Of a stretch of 64,000 bases of DNA, positions 18,558 to 25,974 are shown in pieces. The notes beneath the pieces were generated by a model, which was not told where the DNA came from, made no database searches, and was given only the letters and a program-made list of their open reading frames with translations. Every line of letters begins with the position of its first letter. Position 1 is the stretch's first letter. The position numbers were made by a program, and so were the translations under genes. This DNA comes from Paraclostridium ghonii (lineage in GTDB: Bacteria > Bacillota > Clostridia > Peptostreptococcales > Peptostreptococcaceae), in NCBI RefSeq assembly GCF_030815085.1, contig NZ_JAUSWG010000001.1, one strand, 5' to 3'.

Positions 18558-19700
18558 ATGACAAAGATACTAAAAAGTAAATATAATAGTAGCGGCGAAC
18601 GATGTGTTGATGCATGCTTGAATTATGGTGAATTAAGATTTGTAAATGAAGATGGATCACCTATAAGTATTGAAATACCTCTAGATAAATATGAAGAAGC
18701 TGTAGCAGATTTTGAAGATAGAATAAAGGAAGGTATGACACATGCAACATTAGAGCCAAAAGAAATATTAAAAAGAGGAGCTTTCACGTACAATCAAGCT
18801 AAAATTATAGCTAATGAAGGTAAATTAAGAGGTATAGAATTTTTTGAAATTGATGGAAGTGTAGAAACAGAACACATATTAGGTATGTCAGGATGTATAG
18901 AATATGCACTATCTATATGGAATGGAGATTCTAAAAATGAAGCTCTTATTAAAGCTATATTAAGAAGTATAAAAATTTATGGAGATAAATTTATTGAAAG
19001 TATAAATTTAGATAATACTGTGGATAAAAGTGAATACAGTAGATTTGCTAAAAATCTACACTCTACGAATAGTTCATTTGATATAGATTTATATAGATAT
19101 AGAAATCACACAATAGAAGATGATTTTTATTTAGAAGATGAAAAAAACTATCAAAAAATTAACAATGTAAAACTTATATTAGGTATTCTAGGAGGGACTT
19201 TAGCATTTTCTATATTAGCGCTTGTTACTGATTTTGGGAAAATATTAAATAACTATTATATATACGTATTGTTAAACATAGTAGGCATAGGTTTAGGAGG
19301 ATTTGTAACTGCACGATTATCTAAATTAATACTTGATAATTACATAAAAAATACAAATCAGGAAGTAATGGAAATGTTTAACGAAGAAGTTGAAAGAGTT
19401 TCAAGAGATAACCTGTTAACTGAAAAAGAAATTTACATAATATTAAAAAACATAACTAAAGGAGAATTTTCTAAACTGCTTTTAGATATGAAAGGTAGTG
19501 TAAATAAGAAAATTTCTAGTGTTAATATAGTTAACAAAGAAAGTAAATTTATATTAGATGCAAGAAGATATGTAATATTACCAAGTGAATATGAAATAAA
19601 ACAAGAATTAGATTCACTAGTAAATGTATATAAAGAAAAACTTCAGACTGAGTATAATGTAGAAAATATAGAACAACATGAAAAAAGAGCTAATAATTAG
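18558..19700 (+). CDS. Unrecognised membrane protein at the end of the flagellar operon
   Basis: A 380-residue protein I do not recognise. It has a soluble N-terminal region (about 1-200) with an acidic, mixed alpha/beta look (GELRFVNEDGSPISIEIPLD near 26-45), two adjacent membrane helices at about 208-260, and a Lys/Glu-rich helical C-terminal domain. It is 45 bases after fliM with a weak GGGTGAAAA ribosome site, on the same strand. A hairpin terminator overlaps its stop codon, so it is probably the last gene of the flagellar transcript. A motility role is only suggested by position. Confidence 0.7.
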   Translation: MTKILKSKYNSSGERCVDACLNYGELRFVNEDGSPISIEIPLDKYEEAVADFEDRIKEGMTHATLEPKEILKRGAFTYNQAKIIANEGKLRGIEFFEIDGSVETEHILGMSGCIEYALSIWNGDSKNEALIKAILRSIKIYGDKFIESINLDNTVDKSEYSRFAKNLHSTNSSFDIDLYRYRNHTIEDDFYLEDEKNYQKINNVKLILGILGGTLAFSILALVTDFGKILNNYYIYVLLNIVGIGLGGFVTARLSKLILDNYIKNTNQEVMEMFNEEVERVSRDNLLTEKEIYIILKNITKGEFSKLLLDMKGSVNKKISSVNIVNKESKFILDARRYVILPSEYEIKQELDSLVNVYKEKLQTEYNVENIEQHEKRANN

Positions 19701-19711
19701 CTCTTTTTTAT
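19681..19711. terminator. Hairpin terminator at the end of the flagellar operon
   Basis: A near-perfect palindrome, AAAAAAGAGCTAA-TAA-TTAGCTCTTTTTT, lies across the last codons and stop of the preceding gene. With its flanking A and U runs it can act in both directions, serving the convergent small gene on the minus strand as well. Confidence 0.85.
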
Positions 19712-19718
19712 TTAACTT

Positions 19719-19904
19719 TTAATTGTCGAATCCCTTTTTTACTGGAGAGAATACTAACCCTGAAAAAATAAGTCCGCATAAAGCGCAACATACATAAAGT
19801 ACAGGAGTTAATATAGGTTTATCTAGTAAACTACCAGATATACCACAGATTAGTCCCAATAATAAGAACATAACCATATTATAACTTCTTCTCAACCGAT
19901 CCAT
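19719..19904 (-). CDS. Small two-helix membrane protein, unknown function
   Basis: A 61-residue protein with two membrane helices (about 9-27 and 32-52) separated by a short SLLDKPIL loop, and a basic C-terminus. I place the start at the ATG at 19904, about 11 bases from GGGGG; an upstream TTG at 19916 would abut the ribosome site and is unlikely. It is convergent with the flagellar operon. No family recognised; a coding call rests on the clean ribosome site and membrane pattern. Confidence 0.6.
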   Translation of the reverse strand: MDRLRRSYNMVMFLLLGLICGISGSLLDKPILTPVLYVCCALCGLIFSGLVFSPVKKGFDN

Positions 19905-20084
19905 TGCTGAATACAACCCCCTTTAAATTTACGAAACGTAGGAAGTAAAATACTATGTAATCAATTAAACAATAATTGACCACATATATATATTAACACA
20001 AATTCGATTTCAAACCAATATAACGAAGATTTTTACTGAATTTGTTAATAAATTTTAACAATGAAAATTTAATTAGTACATAAC

Positions 20085-20141
20085 AGTAGTATGTATTTCA
20101 AGATGTACTTTGCTTGTGGAGCAAAACGTGTATATACTACT
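20085..20141 (+). other. Inverted-repeat structured element upstream of the MazG-like gene
   Basis: Outer arms AGTAGTAT (20085-20092) and ATACTACT (20134-20141) pair perfectly, and an inner hairpin TTTGCT-TGTGG-AGCAAA (20109-20125) lies between them. The rest of the 285-base gap between the two flanking genes is AT-rich, with nothing else clear except a TATACT box near 20158 that may serve the MazG-like gene. It could be a small RNA, an operator or a decayed element. Confidence 0.4.
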
Positions 20142-20201
20142 CTATCTTAGACTTATGATATACTAAACATATTAGATTAATTAAAGAAAAGAGGAATATA
20201 A

Positions 20202-20528
20202 ATGAGTCACAACACATTAGTAGATTTTGAAGAAATTCAAAGACTAACAGCTATAGATGAAAAAACAATAGAACAAAGAACTTTAAAGTTAACAGAAGAA
20301 GCTGGAGAATTAGCGCAAGCTATACTTAGCCAAACAAATGCGTGCGGATGTGGATATAAAAATAAATCAAAAGTGGATATAACAGAAGAATGCCTAGATG
20401 TTATAATAGTTGCAAGTTCAATAATAAGCCAAAATTATAATAATGAAGTAGATATTAACCTTATAAAAGATATATACAATAAAAAATTAACAAAATGGAA
20501 AGAAAAATGTGAAAAAAATAAAAGTTAA
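20202..20528 (+). CDS. MazG-like nucleotide pyrophosphohydrolase
   Basis: A 108-residue all-alpha protein of the MazG/dUTPase superfamily. The metal-binding pattern is visible as KLTEEAGELAQAIL (about residues 28-41) followed by DITEECLDVIIVASSII (about 66-82), the EExxE...ExxD arrangement that binds Mg2+. Members hydrolyse (d)NTPs to monophosphates as housecleaning enzymes; the substrate here is unknown. A Cys-Gly-Cys-Gly stretch sits between the two helices. Monocistronic, with AGAGGAATATAA before the ATG and a strong hairpin after the stop. Confidence 0.82.
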   Translation: MSHNTLVDFEEIQRLTAIDEKTIEQRTLKLTEEAGELAQAILSQTNACGCGYKNKSKVDITEECLDVIIVASSIISQNYNNEVDINLIKDIYNKKLTKWKEKCEKNKS

Positions 20529-20557
20529 CTCATAAAAATATGAGTTAACTTTTATTT
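20521..20557 (+). terminator. Terminator after the MazG-like gene
   Basis: AAAGTTAACTCATA-AAAA-TATGAGTTAACTTT forms a long perfect hairpin overlapping the stop codon, followed by a T-rich run. Confidence 0.88.
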
Positions 20558-20599
20558 TTAATATTATTTAAAATAATATTTCTTAAAAATAAAAATATA

Positions 20600-20628
20600 T
20601 TGAAATATAATTTCAAACATGATAATAT
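20600..20628 (+). promoter_or_regulatory. murQ promoter with overlapping palindrome (candidate MurR operator)
   Basis: TTGAAA (20600-20605) and TAATAT (20623-20628) are separated by 17 bases, a plausible sigma-A promoter about 50 bases before murQ. The -35 hexamer is the left arm of a perfect palindrome TTGAAAT-ATA-ATTTCAA (20600-20616). The cluster ends with an RpiR-family regulator, so this is the natural operator candidate. Confidence 0.5.
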
Positions 20629-20680
20629 AAAATTATAAATAAGAAAACGAATTCATAAATATAAATATGGAGGTATAAAA

Positions 20681-21586
20681 ATGGATAAATTAAATTTATC
20701 GAAATTAACAACAGAAAGTAGAAACCAAGATACATTAAATATAGATAAAGTATCAACACTAGAAATGGTTAAAATGATAAACGAAGAAGACAAAAAGGTA
20801 GCACAAGCAATAGAAAAAGAATTGCCTCAAATAGCACAAGCGATAGATGAAATAGTAGAGAGAATCCAAAGAGGAGGAAGACTAATATATATAGGGGCAG
20901 GAACTTCAGGAAGATTAGGAATACTAGATGCATCAGAATGTCCTCCCACATATGGGGTATCAGAAGAATTAGTGCAAGGTCTAATCGCAGGAGGTCAAGA
21001 AGCTATATTTAGAGCTAAAGAAGGAGCAGAAGATTCAAAAGAATTAGCTGTAATAGATTTAAAGGATAAAAATTTAAATGAAAATGATACAGTAGTAGGT
21101 ATAGCTGCATCAGGAAGAACGCCATATGTAATAGGAGGACTAGAGTATGCAAATCAAATAGGAGCTCTAACAGTTTCAGTTACATGCAATGCAGATTCAC
21201 AAGTTGCAAAAGAAGCTAAAATAGCAATATCACCAGTAGTTGGACCAGAAGTAGTAACAGGATCTACAAGGTTAAAATCAGGAACAGCTCAAAAACTAGT
21301 ATTAAATATGTTGTCAACAGGAAGTATGATAAAAATGGGTAAAGTATATGGGAATTTAATGGTAGATGTAAAAGCTACAAATGAAAAACTGGTAGAAAGA
21401 TCTAAAAAGATTGTATGTGAAGCAACCGGAGCAACATTTGAGGAAGCATCGAAAATATTAAATGAAACAAATTTTGATGTAAAACTATCTATATTCATGA
21501 TTTTATCAAACTTAGAAAAAGAAGAAGCAAAGATAAAGTTAGAACAACATAAAGGATATATAGCAAGAGCTCTTAAAAATATATAA
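20681..21586 (+). CDS. murQ: MurQ, N-acetylmuramic acid 6-phosphate etherase
   Basis: MurQ removes the lactyl ether from MurNAc-6-phosphate, giving GlcNAc-6-phosphate and D-lactate in the cytosol. The 301-residue length is normal. The SIS-domain signature RLIYIGAGTSGRLGILDASE and the following CPPTYG (about residues 66-92), the GIAASGRTPYV loop and the TGSTRLKSGTAQKLVLNMLS segment are diagnostic. It heads a cluster with a MurNAc-type PTS permease, a DUF871 glycosidase and an RpiR regulator, which fixes the pathway as peptidoglycan-sugar recovery. ATG start after GGAGGT. Confidence 0.97.
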   Translation: MDKLNLSKLTTESRNQDTLNIDKVSTLEMVKMINEEDKKVAQAIEKELPQIAQAIDEIVERIQRGGRLIYIGAGTSGRLGILDASECPPTYGVSEELVQGLIAGGQEAIFRAKEGAEDSKELAVIDLKDKNLNENDTVVGIAASGRTPYVIGGLEYANQIGALTVSVTCNADSQVAKEAKIAISPVVGPEVVTGSTRLKSGTAQKLVLNMLSTGSMIKMGKVYGNLMVDVKATNEKLVERSKKIVCEATGATFEEASKILNETNFDVKLSIFMILSNLEKEEAKIKLEQHKGYIARALKNI

Positions 21587-21607
21587 AAATAGATAGGAGG
21601 AACTGCA

Positions 21608-22969
21608 ATGACAAATCAAGAAATAGCAAAAAAATTAGTTGAATTAGTTGGTGGTAAAGAAAATATCAAAAGTGTACAAAACTGTATGACACGTTGTAGA
21701 TTAGAACTTCTAGATTACTCAAAAGTTAAAATGGAAGAACTAAAAAAATCAGAGGGTGCACTTGGAGTAGTTCAAGCTGAGGGGCAATTACAAATAATAT
21801 ATGGCCCAGGTAAAGTAAATAAAGTAACTGAAGAAGTAAATAAGATAGTAGGAAAAAAAGTACTATTAGGCGATGAAGCAATAAAAGAAACAAAAGACAA
21901 ATTGAAAGAAAAAAATAATACGAAATTTAAAAATGCACTTAAAAAAGTTGGAAATATATTTATACCATTAATACCATTATTTGTAGCATGTGGATTAGTT
22001 TTAGCAGTAAATAATATTGCTGGAGTATACTTTGGAGAAGCTTATACAAGTACAACAGCAGCTAAAATAATAGGTTTAATAGGAAGTGGAGTTTTCTCGG
22101 TATTATCTATATTAGTCGGGGTAAATGCAGCAAAAGAATTTGGATCTCAAATGCCAATGATGGGTGGGGTACTTGGAGGTATTTTATCTTCTCCAGCTCT
22201 TGCTGATATAAATTTATTTGGAATGACATTAACACCAGGCAGAGGTGGAATAATATCAGTAATATTAGTTGCATTATTAGCAGTTTATATTGAAAAAGCA
22301 TGTCAAAAAGTAGTACCGGATGTGTTAGACTTATTTATAACACCATTAGTTACATTAATAATTTCAGTTTTAGTAGCATTGTTAGTATTACAACCAGTAG
22401 GTGGGTTTATATCAGACTCAATAGGTGTGGTAGTAGCAAATACTATAGCCTCAGAGAATATGATACTTTCTGTTATGTCAGGAGCTATATCAGGGGCACT
22501 ATTCTTACCATTAGTTATGACAGGAATGCACCAAGCTTTAACACCTATACATGCAGATTTAATAGCAAGTACAGGATCAACAGTTTTACTTCCAATATTA
22601 GCAACGGCTGGGATGGCTCAAGTTGGAGCTACAATAGCAGTTTTTAGAAAGACTAAAAATAAAAGATTAAAAGAAACAGCAAAAAATGGATTAGTACCAG
22701 GTTTTTTGGGAATAGGAGAACCTTTAATATATGGAGTAACACTACCTCTTGGAAAACCATTCTTAGCAGCTTGTCTAGGAGCTGGTGTAGGTGGAGCAGT
22801 AATGGCATTTTTCAAAGTTGGAGCAGTAGCCATGGGGGTATCAGGATTACCACTTGCACTATTAATAGCTGACGGAAAAATGTTTGTGTTCTTGATTGGA
22901 GTTTTAACTTCATATGCAGCAGGATATTTCTTTACAGAATTACTAGGGTTTGAAGATCCAGTAGAATAA
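21608..22969 (+). CDS. murP: PTS EIIBC permease, MurNAc type
   Basis: The protein imports and phosphorylates an amino sugar, probably MurNAc or MurNAc-GlcNAc. The 453-residue chain has an N-terminal EIIB domain with the phospho-acceptor cysteine in QNCMTRCR (Cys26), a linker to about 105, and an EIIC domain with about ten membrane helices including the GIGEPLIYGVTLPLGKP motif. There is no EIIA domain, so phosphate must come from a separate glucose-type EIIA. Located 21 bases after murQ behind AGGAGG, so the two are co-transcribed. The substrate is inferred from the neighbours. Confidence 0.9.
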   Translation: MTNQEIAKKLVELVGGKENIKSVQNCMTRCRLELLDYSKVKMEELKKSEGALGVVQAEGQLQIIYGPGKVNKVTEEVNKIVGKKVLLGDEAIKETKDKLKEKNNTKFKNALKKVGNIFIPLIPLFVACGLVLAVNNIAGVYFGEAYTSTTAAKIIGLIGSGVFSVLSILVGVNAAKEFGSQMPMMGGVLGGILSSPALADINLFGMTLTPGRGGIISVILVALLAVYIEKACQKVVPDVLDLFITPLVTLIISVLVALLVLQPVGGFISDSIGVVVANTIASENMILSVMSGAISGALFLPLVMTGMHQALTPIHADLIASTGSTVLLPILATAGMAQVGATIAVFRKTKNKRLKETAKNGLVPGFLGIGEPLIYGVTLPLGKPFLAACLGAGVGGAVMAFFKVGAVAMGVSGLPLALLIADGKMFVFLIGVLTSYAAGYFFTELLGFEDPVE

Positions 22970-22980
22970 AAAATAAAAAA

Positions 22981-23110
22981 GGACTGACCTAAGATTTGGG
23001 TGTTCTAGATATAATAATAAGTTGTGCTCCCAAAGCTTAAAAGATGCTTTGAAATTCGCTAAAACTTATTATCATACCTTTACCTAATCAATAAGGTCGG
23101 TCCATTTTTT
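22981..23110 (+). ncRNA. Nested three-tier hairpin after the EIIBC gene (terminator or structured RNA)
   Basis: Outer arms GGACTGACCT (22981-22990) and AGGTCGGTCC (23094-23103) pair with one G-U. A middle stem ATAATAAGTT/AACTTATTAT (23014-23023 with 23063-23072) and an inner stem CAAAGC/GCTTTG (23031-23036 with 23046-23051) nest inside. A T6 run follows, so the whole can terminate transcription. A 123-base organised structure is far larger than a simple terminator and may be a regulatory or stable RNA. Confidence 0.55.
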
Positions 23111-23139
23111 ACGCTTAAGGATATTGCATTTATTAAAAA

Positions 23140-23275
23140 AACTATGTATAACCTATGAAACTTGGTTATTTCTATTACTATATTTTGAGCAACGGGACAT
23201 GAGTTTACCGAGTTGACGTTGACGACATGAAATGGTTCGAAGACGTAGTCGATCAAGCGAAACGAATTTTTTATA
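23140..23275 (+). promoter_or_regulatory. GC-rich candidate structured leader upstream of mupG
   Basis: Most of this leader is AT-rich, but about 23187-23265 is near half G+C in a genome near 30 percent, a typical mark of structured RNA. A hairpin ATAACC/GGTTAT is possible around 23150-23172. TTGACGAC pairs with GTCGATCAA (one bulge) across about 23223-23257. The leader ends 19 bases or so before the ribosome site AGAGGAGG of mupG. It does not match glmS ribozyme or any riboswitch consensus I know. Confidence 0.4.
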
Positions 23276-23293
23276 TAAGAGGAGGATGATATT

Positions 23294-24367
23294 ATGAGTT
23301 TAGGTTTTTCAGTTTACTTTGGGCTAGATAATACAAAAGATGAGAATATTCAATTATTAAAAGATGCATATGAATTGGGGTTTACTAGAATTTTTACATC
23401 ACTTCATATTCCAGAAGCTAATTATGAGATTTTAAAAGTTGAGGTAAGGGATTTTTTTAAAATAGCAAAAAAATATGATATGGATATAATTAGCGACATA
23501 TCCCCTAATACTTTTAAATTTTTAGATTTAGAAAATATGGATTTAAAAGGTTTAAGAGATATGGGAGTGAAAACTATAAGAATAGATTTTGGATATACAG
23601 AAGAAGAAATAGCTATCATGAGTAAAAATGATTATGGAATACAGATACAATTAAATGCTTCTACAATAAGCGCAGATTTCTTTGAAAACTTGGATAAGTT
23701 TTCTCCAAACTATAAAAATATAGATGCTCTTCATAATTTTTACCCAAGAGTTGGGACAGGTATATCAGAAGAATGTATGTTAGAAAAAAATAAAATATTA
23801 AGTGGCAAAGGTATAAAAGCATGTGCATTCGTTCAGTCTAATAACAGGAAAAGAAGTCCTTTAAAGGATGGATTACCAACATTAGAAGACCACAGAAATA
23901 AAGAGGTAAGACAAGCTGCCAATCATTTATTTGCAATAGGAAATAAATCAGTATTTATAGGAGACTCACTTCCAAGTAAACAAGAATTAAAGGAATTATC
24001 AAGTCTTTTCACAGAAGGAGTAGAGTTAAGAATAAAAGTAGATACTAAAGATGAAGTATCTACAAATTTACTAGATGAAATATATAGTTCACGAATTGAT
24101 GAAGCAAGAGATGCTATAAGGGCTAGTGAAAGTAGGTTAAGTTTAAATAAAAAAGAAATAAAGCCTGAAAATACAGTAAATAAAAAGTATGGAGATGTAA
24201 CAATAGATAATAATGGATATCAAAGGTATATGGGAGAACTTCAAATTTTGACTACTGATCAAAAAAAAGACCCTAGAATAAATAAAGTAGCATCAGTTTT
24301 ACAAGATGACTTTTATCTATTAAAATATATAAAGGATGGTAAAAAGTTTTATTTTAGGAAGGTTTAG
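23294..24367 (+). CDS. mupG: MupG-type 6-phospho-N-acetylmuramidase (DUF871)
   Basis: DUF871 proteins have a TIM-barrel; MupG of Staphylococcus and Bacillus hydrolyses MurNAc-6P-GlcNAc taken up by the PTS, feeding MurQ. The 357-residue protein starts LGFSVYFGLDNTKDENIQLL and contains GFTRIFTSLHIPEANYE, ISDISPNTFKFL and NFYPRVGTGISEECMLEKN, all characteristic. A smaller C-terminal beta domain follows after about residue 245. It lies between the EIIBC gene and the regulator. ATG start after GAGGAGG. The enzymatic role is assigned from family knowledge and context. Confidence 0.88.
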   Translation: MSLGFSVYFGLDNTKDENIQLLKDAYELGFTRIFTSLHIPEANYEILKVEVRDFFKIAKKYDMDIISDISPNTFKFLDLENMDLKGLRDMGVKTIRIDFGYTEEEIAIMSKNDYGIQIQLNASTISADFFENLDKFSPNYKNIDALHNFYPRVGTGISEECMLEKNKILSGKGIKACAFVQSNNRKRSPLKDGLPTLEDHRNKEVRQAANHLFAIGNKSVFIGDSLPSKQELKELSSLFTEGVELRIKVDTKDEVSTNLLDEIYSSRIDEARDAIRASESRLSLNKKEIKPENTVNKKYGDVTIDNNGYQRYMGELQILTTDQKKDPRINKVASVLQDDFYLLKYIKDGKKFYFRKV

Positions 24368-24370
24368 ATT

Positions 24371-25216
24371 ATGAATATTTTAGAATATATAAAACAAAAT
24401 TATGAAGACTTTACAGATAGGGAAAAACTTATAGCTGATTACTTACTTACTAACAATGAGAGTATAATAAATTTATCGGCTAAAGAGATAGGAGAGTTAA
24501 CAAATACTTCAGCTGCAACATTAATTAGATTTTCAAAAAAGTTAGGATTTGAAAGCTTAAACGAAATGAAGTTAAAGTTATCTATAAGTTTAAGAGATAA
24601 AAAAGATAATACTGATTTTGAATATATAAATAAAAAACTTGAAACAACAGACATTATATATGGTATAAAAAAATCAATAGATACAGTAATGGAGAAGACG
24701 GTAAATCTTATACAAGAAGAAGATTTAGAAAAAGCAATAGAGTTACTTTCTAAAGCTAAGAATATATATATTTATAGTGTAGGGGTTTCAGGATTAGTAG
24801 GACAAGATTTTTATTATAAACTAAGTAGAATCAACAAAAGATGTGTAGCTCACGTTGATACTCACTTACAAATTACTTCATCAATATTAATGGAACCTGG
24901 AGACGTAGCAGTCGCTATATCATACTCAGGAACTACAAAAGAAGTAATTAAGTGTATAGAAAATGCAAATAAAAACAATGTACCAGTAATATGTATAACA
25001 AAAGCTAGTATAAATAATAAATTAGAAGGTTTATCAGATATAACATTGAAAGTTCCATACGTAGAAAAATCATTAAGAGAAGGTGCTATGAGTTCTAGAA
25101 TATCTCAACTAGCAGTAATAGATATGTTATTTATAGGTATGGCAAAAGGGAATTTAGAGGAAATAGAAAATAAATTAATAGTGACAAGAGAAGCAGTAAA
25201 AGATTTAAAGTTATAA
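24371..25216 (+). CDS. murR: RpiR-family regulator of the amino-sugar cluster (MurR-like)
   Basis: A 281-residue transcription factor with an N-terminal RpiR helix-turn-helix (about 1-77: TDREKLIADYLLTNNESI; SAATLIRFSKKLGFESLNE) and a C-terminal SIS sugar-phosphate-binding domain (about 115-250: YIYSVGVSGLVGQDFYYKL; AISYSGTTKEVIKC). In E. coli the equivalent MurR represses the murQP genes and is released by MurNAc-6P. The gene begins three bases after mupG, so it shares the transcript. The palindrome at the murQ promoter is its likely site. Confidence 0.9.
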   Translation: MNILEYIKQNYEDFTDREKLIADYLLTNNESIINLSAKEIGELTNTSAATLIRFSKKLGFESLNEMKLKLSISLRDKKDNTDFEYINKKLETTDIIYGIKKSIDTVMEKTVNLIQEEDLEKAIELLSKAKNIYIYSVGVSGLVGQDFYYKLSRINKRCVAHVDTHLQITSSILMEPGDVAVAISYSGTTKEVIKCIENANKNNVPVICITKASINNKLEGLSDITLKVPYVEKSLREGAMSSRISQLAVIDMLFIGMAKGNLEEIENKLIVTREAVKDLKL

Positions 25217-25281
25217 GATGAAATGGAAAAGGGGAGAGGCGTGTTTTGCTACACACCTCTCCTATTTTCCATTTTATCTTA
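25214..25281. terminator. Long hairpin terminator after the murR-like gene
   Basis: TAAGATGAAATGGAAAA and GGGGAGAGGCGTGT pair with ACACACCTCTCC and TTTTCCATTTTATCTTA, leaving a TTTGCT loop. The hairpin starts on the stop codon of the gene. Its pairing extends for almost 30 base pairs. Confidence 0.85.
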
Positions 25282-25286
25282 TATTA

Positions 25287-25617
25287 GAGAGAAGGCTGTA
25301 GGTAAGTGATTATAAAACAAATCCACAAATTATGACTATCTAATGAAAAAATATGAAAGAATTTAACTAAAGGATAACTAGTAAATTTAAGTGAATAGAT
25401 AATATACTAATATACTCATCAGTTAACCCAGAATAACTCACAATTCTAGAATTACCAAAAGATCAAAATAGATAAAAATGAACAATTTAGTTTTCAAGAA
25501 AAATAAGAACTTAATTTATTAGGATTATATTAAATCAAAAAGTATATTTAAATTTAAATAGCCTACTTTGATGAATGTAAGTAATGGTTAATTCATCAAA
25601 AGTAGGTTGTTTTTTAT
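25287..25617 (+). other. Gene-free AT-rich stretch ending in an orphan terminator
   Basis: No reading frame with a ribosome site is visible for about 330 bases after the previous terminator. The stretch ends with a clear intrinsic terminator: arms CCTACTTTGATGAAT (25562-25576) and ATTCATCAAAAGTAGG (25591-25606), then GTTGTTTTTTA. A terminator without an upstream gene suggests a small non-coding transcript. From 25618 to about 25800 I see nothing specific. Confidence 0.45.
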
Positions 25618-25800
25618 TAAAACTAATGAGTTGTGGGTATATCAAAGGTGTAAATCTTTAATAGATGTTAAAGAATAACTGTTAAAAACATAATAGATAA
25701 GTATAATAAAAAGTATTAATTAAGGAGAATTATTAGAATGTAATAGACTTTTTTATATTTAGCATATAAAATTTGCAATAAAATGGCGAATGGAAAAAAT

Positions 25801-25828
25801 AGTATACTAAAGTATACTGTGGTAGAAT
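25801..25828 (+). promoter_or_regulatory. Promoter and palindromic operator of the first LuxR-type gene
   Basis: AGTATACT-AA-AGTATACT (25801-25818) lies four bases before a -10 box TAGAAT (25823-25828). No recognisable -35 hexamer exists at the right distance, so the palindrome occupies the position of a class II activator site. A closely related site at 28357-28374 has the same four-base distance to its -10. Confidence 0.5.
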
Positions 25829-25845
25829 TATTTTTGATTAATATA

Positions 25846-25925
25846 TTGGGTAGGAAGAGGCGTAGAAATATATCCTTTATTTGGGCGCTTGGGGTATATG
25901 GAGCTAGTAGCGCAACCGGTTTTTC
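25846..25925 (+). promoter_or_regulatory. c-di-GMP-II riboswitch
   Basis: The conserved core of the class II cyclic di-GMP riboswitch is present: TTTGGGCGCTT (about 25880-25890), a variable hairpin, then CTAGTAGCGCAACCGG (about 25904-25919). This matches the GGGCACUUG...UAGUAGUGCAACCG core of the characterised Clostridium RNA. The leader starts about 20 bases upstream, near the predicted transcription start, and ends about 45 bases before the ribosome site AAGGGG of the first LuxR-type gene. ON or OFF sense cannot be read with certainty. Confidence 0.9.
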
Positions 25926-25974
25926 TAATCATTACAATTTAAATTATTGTTGAAAAGAAAAGGGGAAATATATT

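Noticed and set aside
22300..22647. 115-codon plus-strand frame inside the EIIBC permease gene
   Set aside because: It lies wholly inside the permease gene in another frame, with low-complexity Ser/Tyr/Asn composition and no ribosome site.
23187..23265. tRNA-like GGTTCGAA in the mupG leader
   Set aside because: The bases flanking this T-loop-like string do not form a T stem, and no acceptor or anticodon stem can be drawn.
23187..23265. glmS ribozyme in the mupG leader
   Set aside because: GTTGACG resembles part of the ribozyme, but the AGCGCC cleavage site and the following conserved core are missing.
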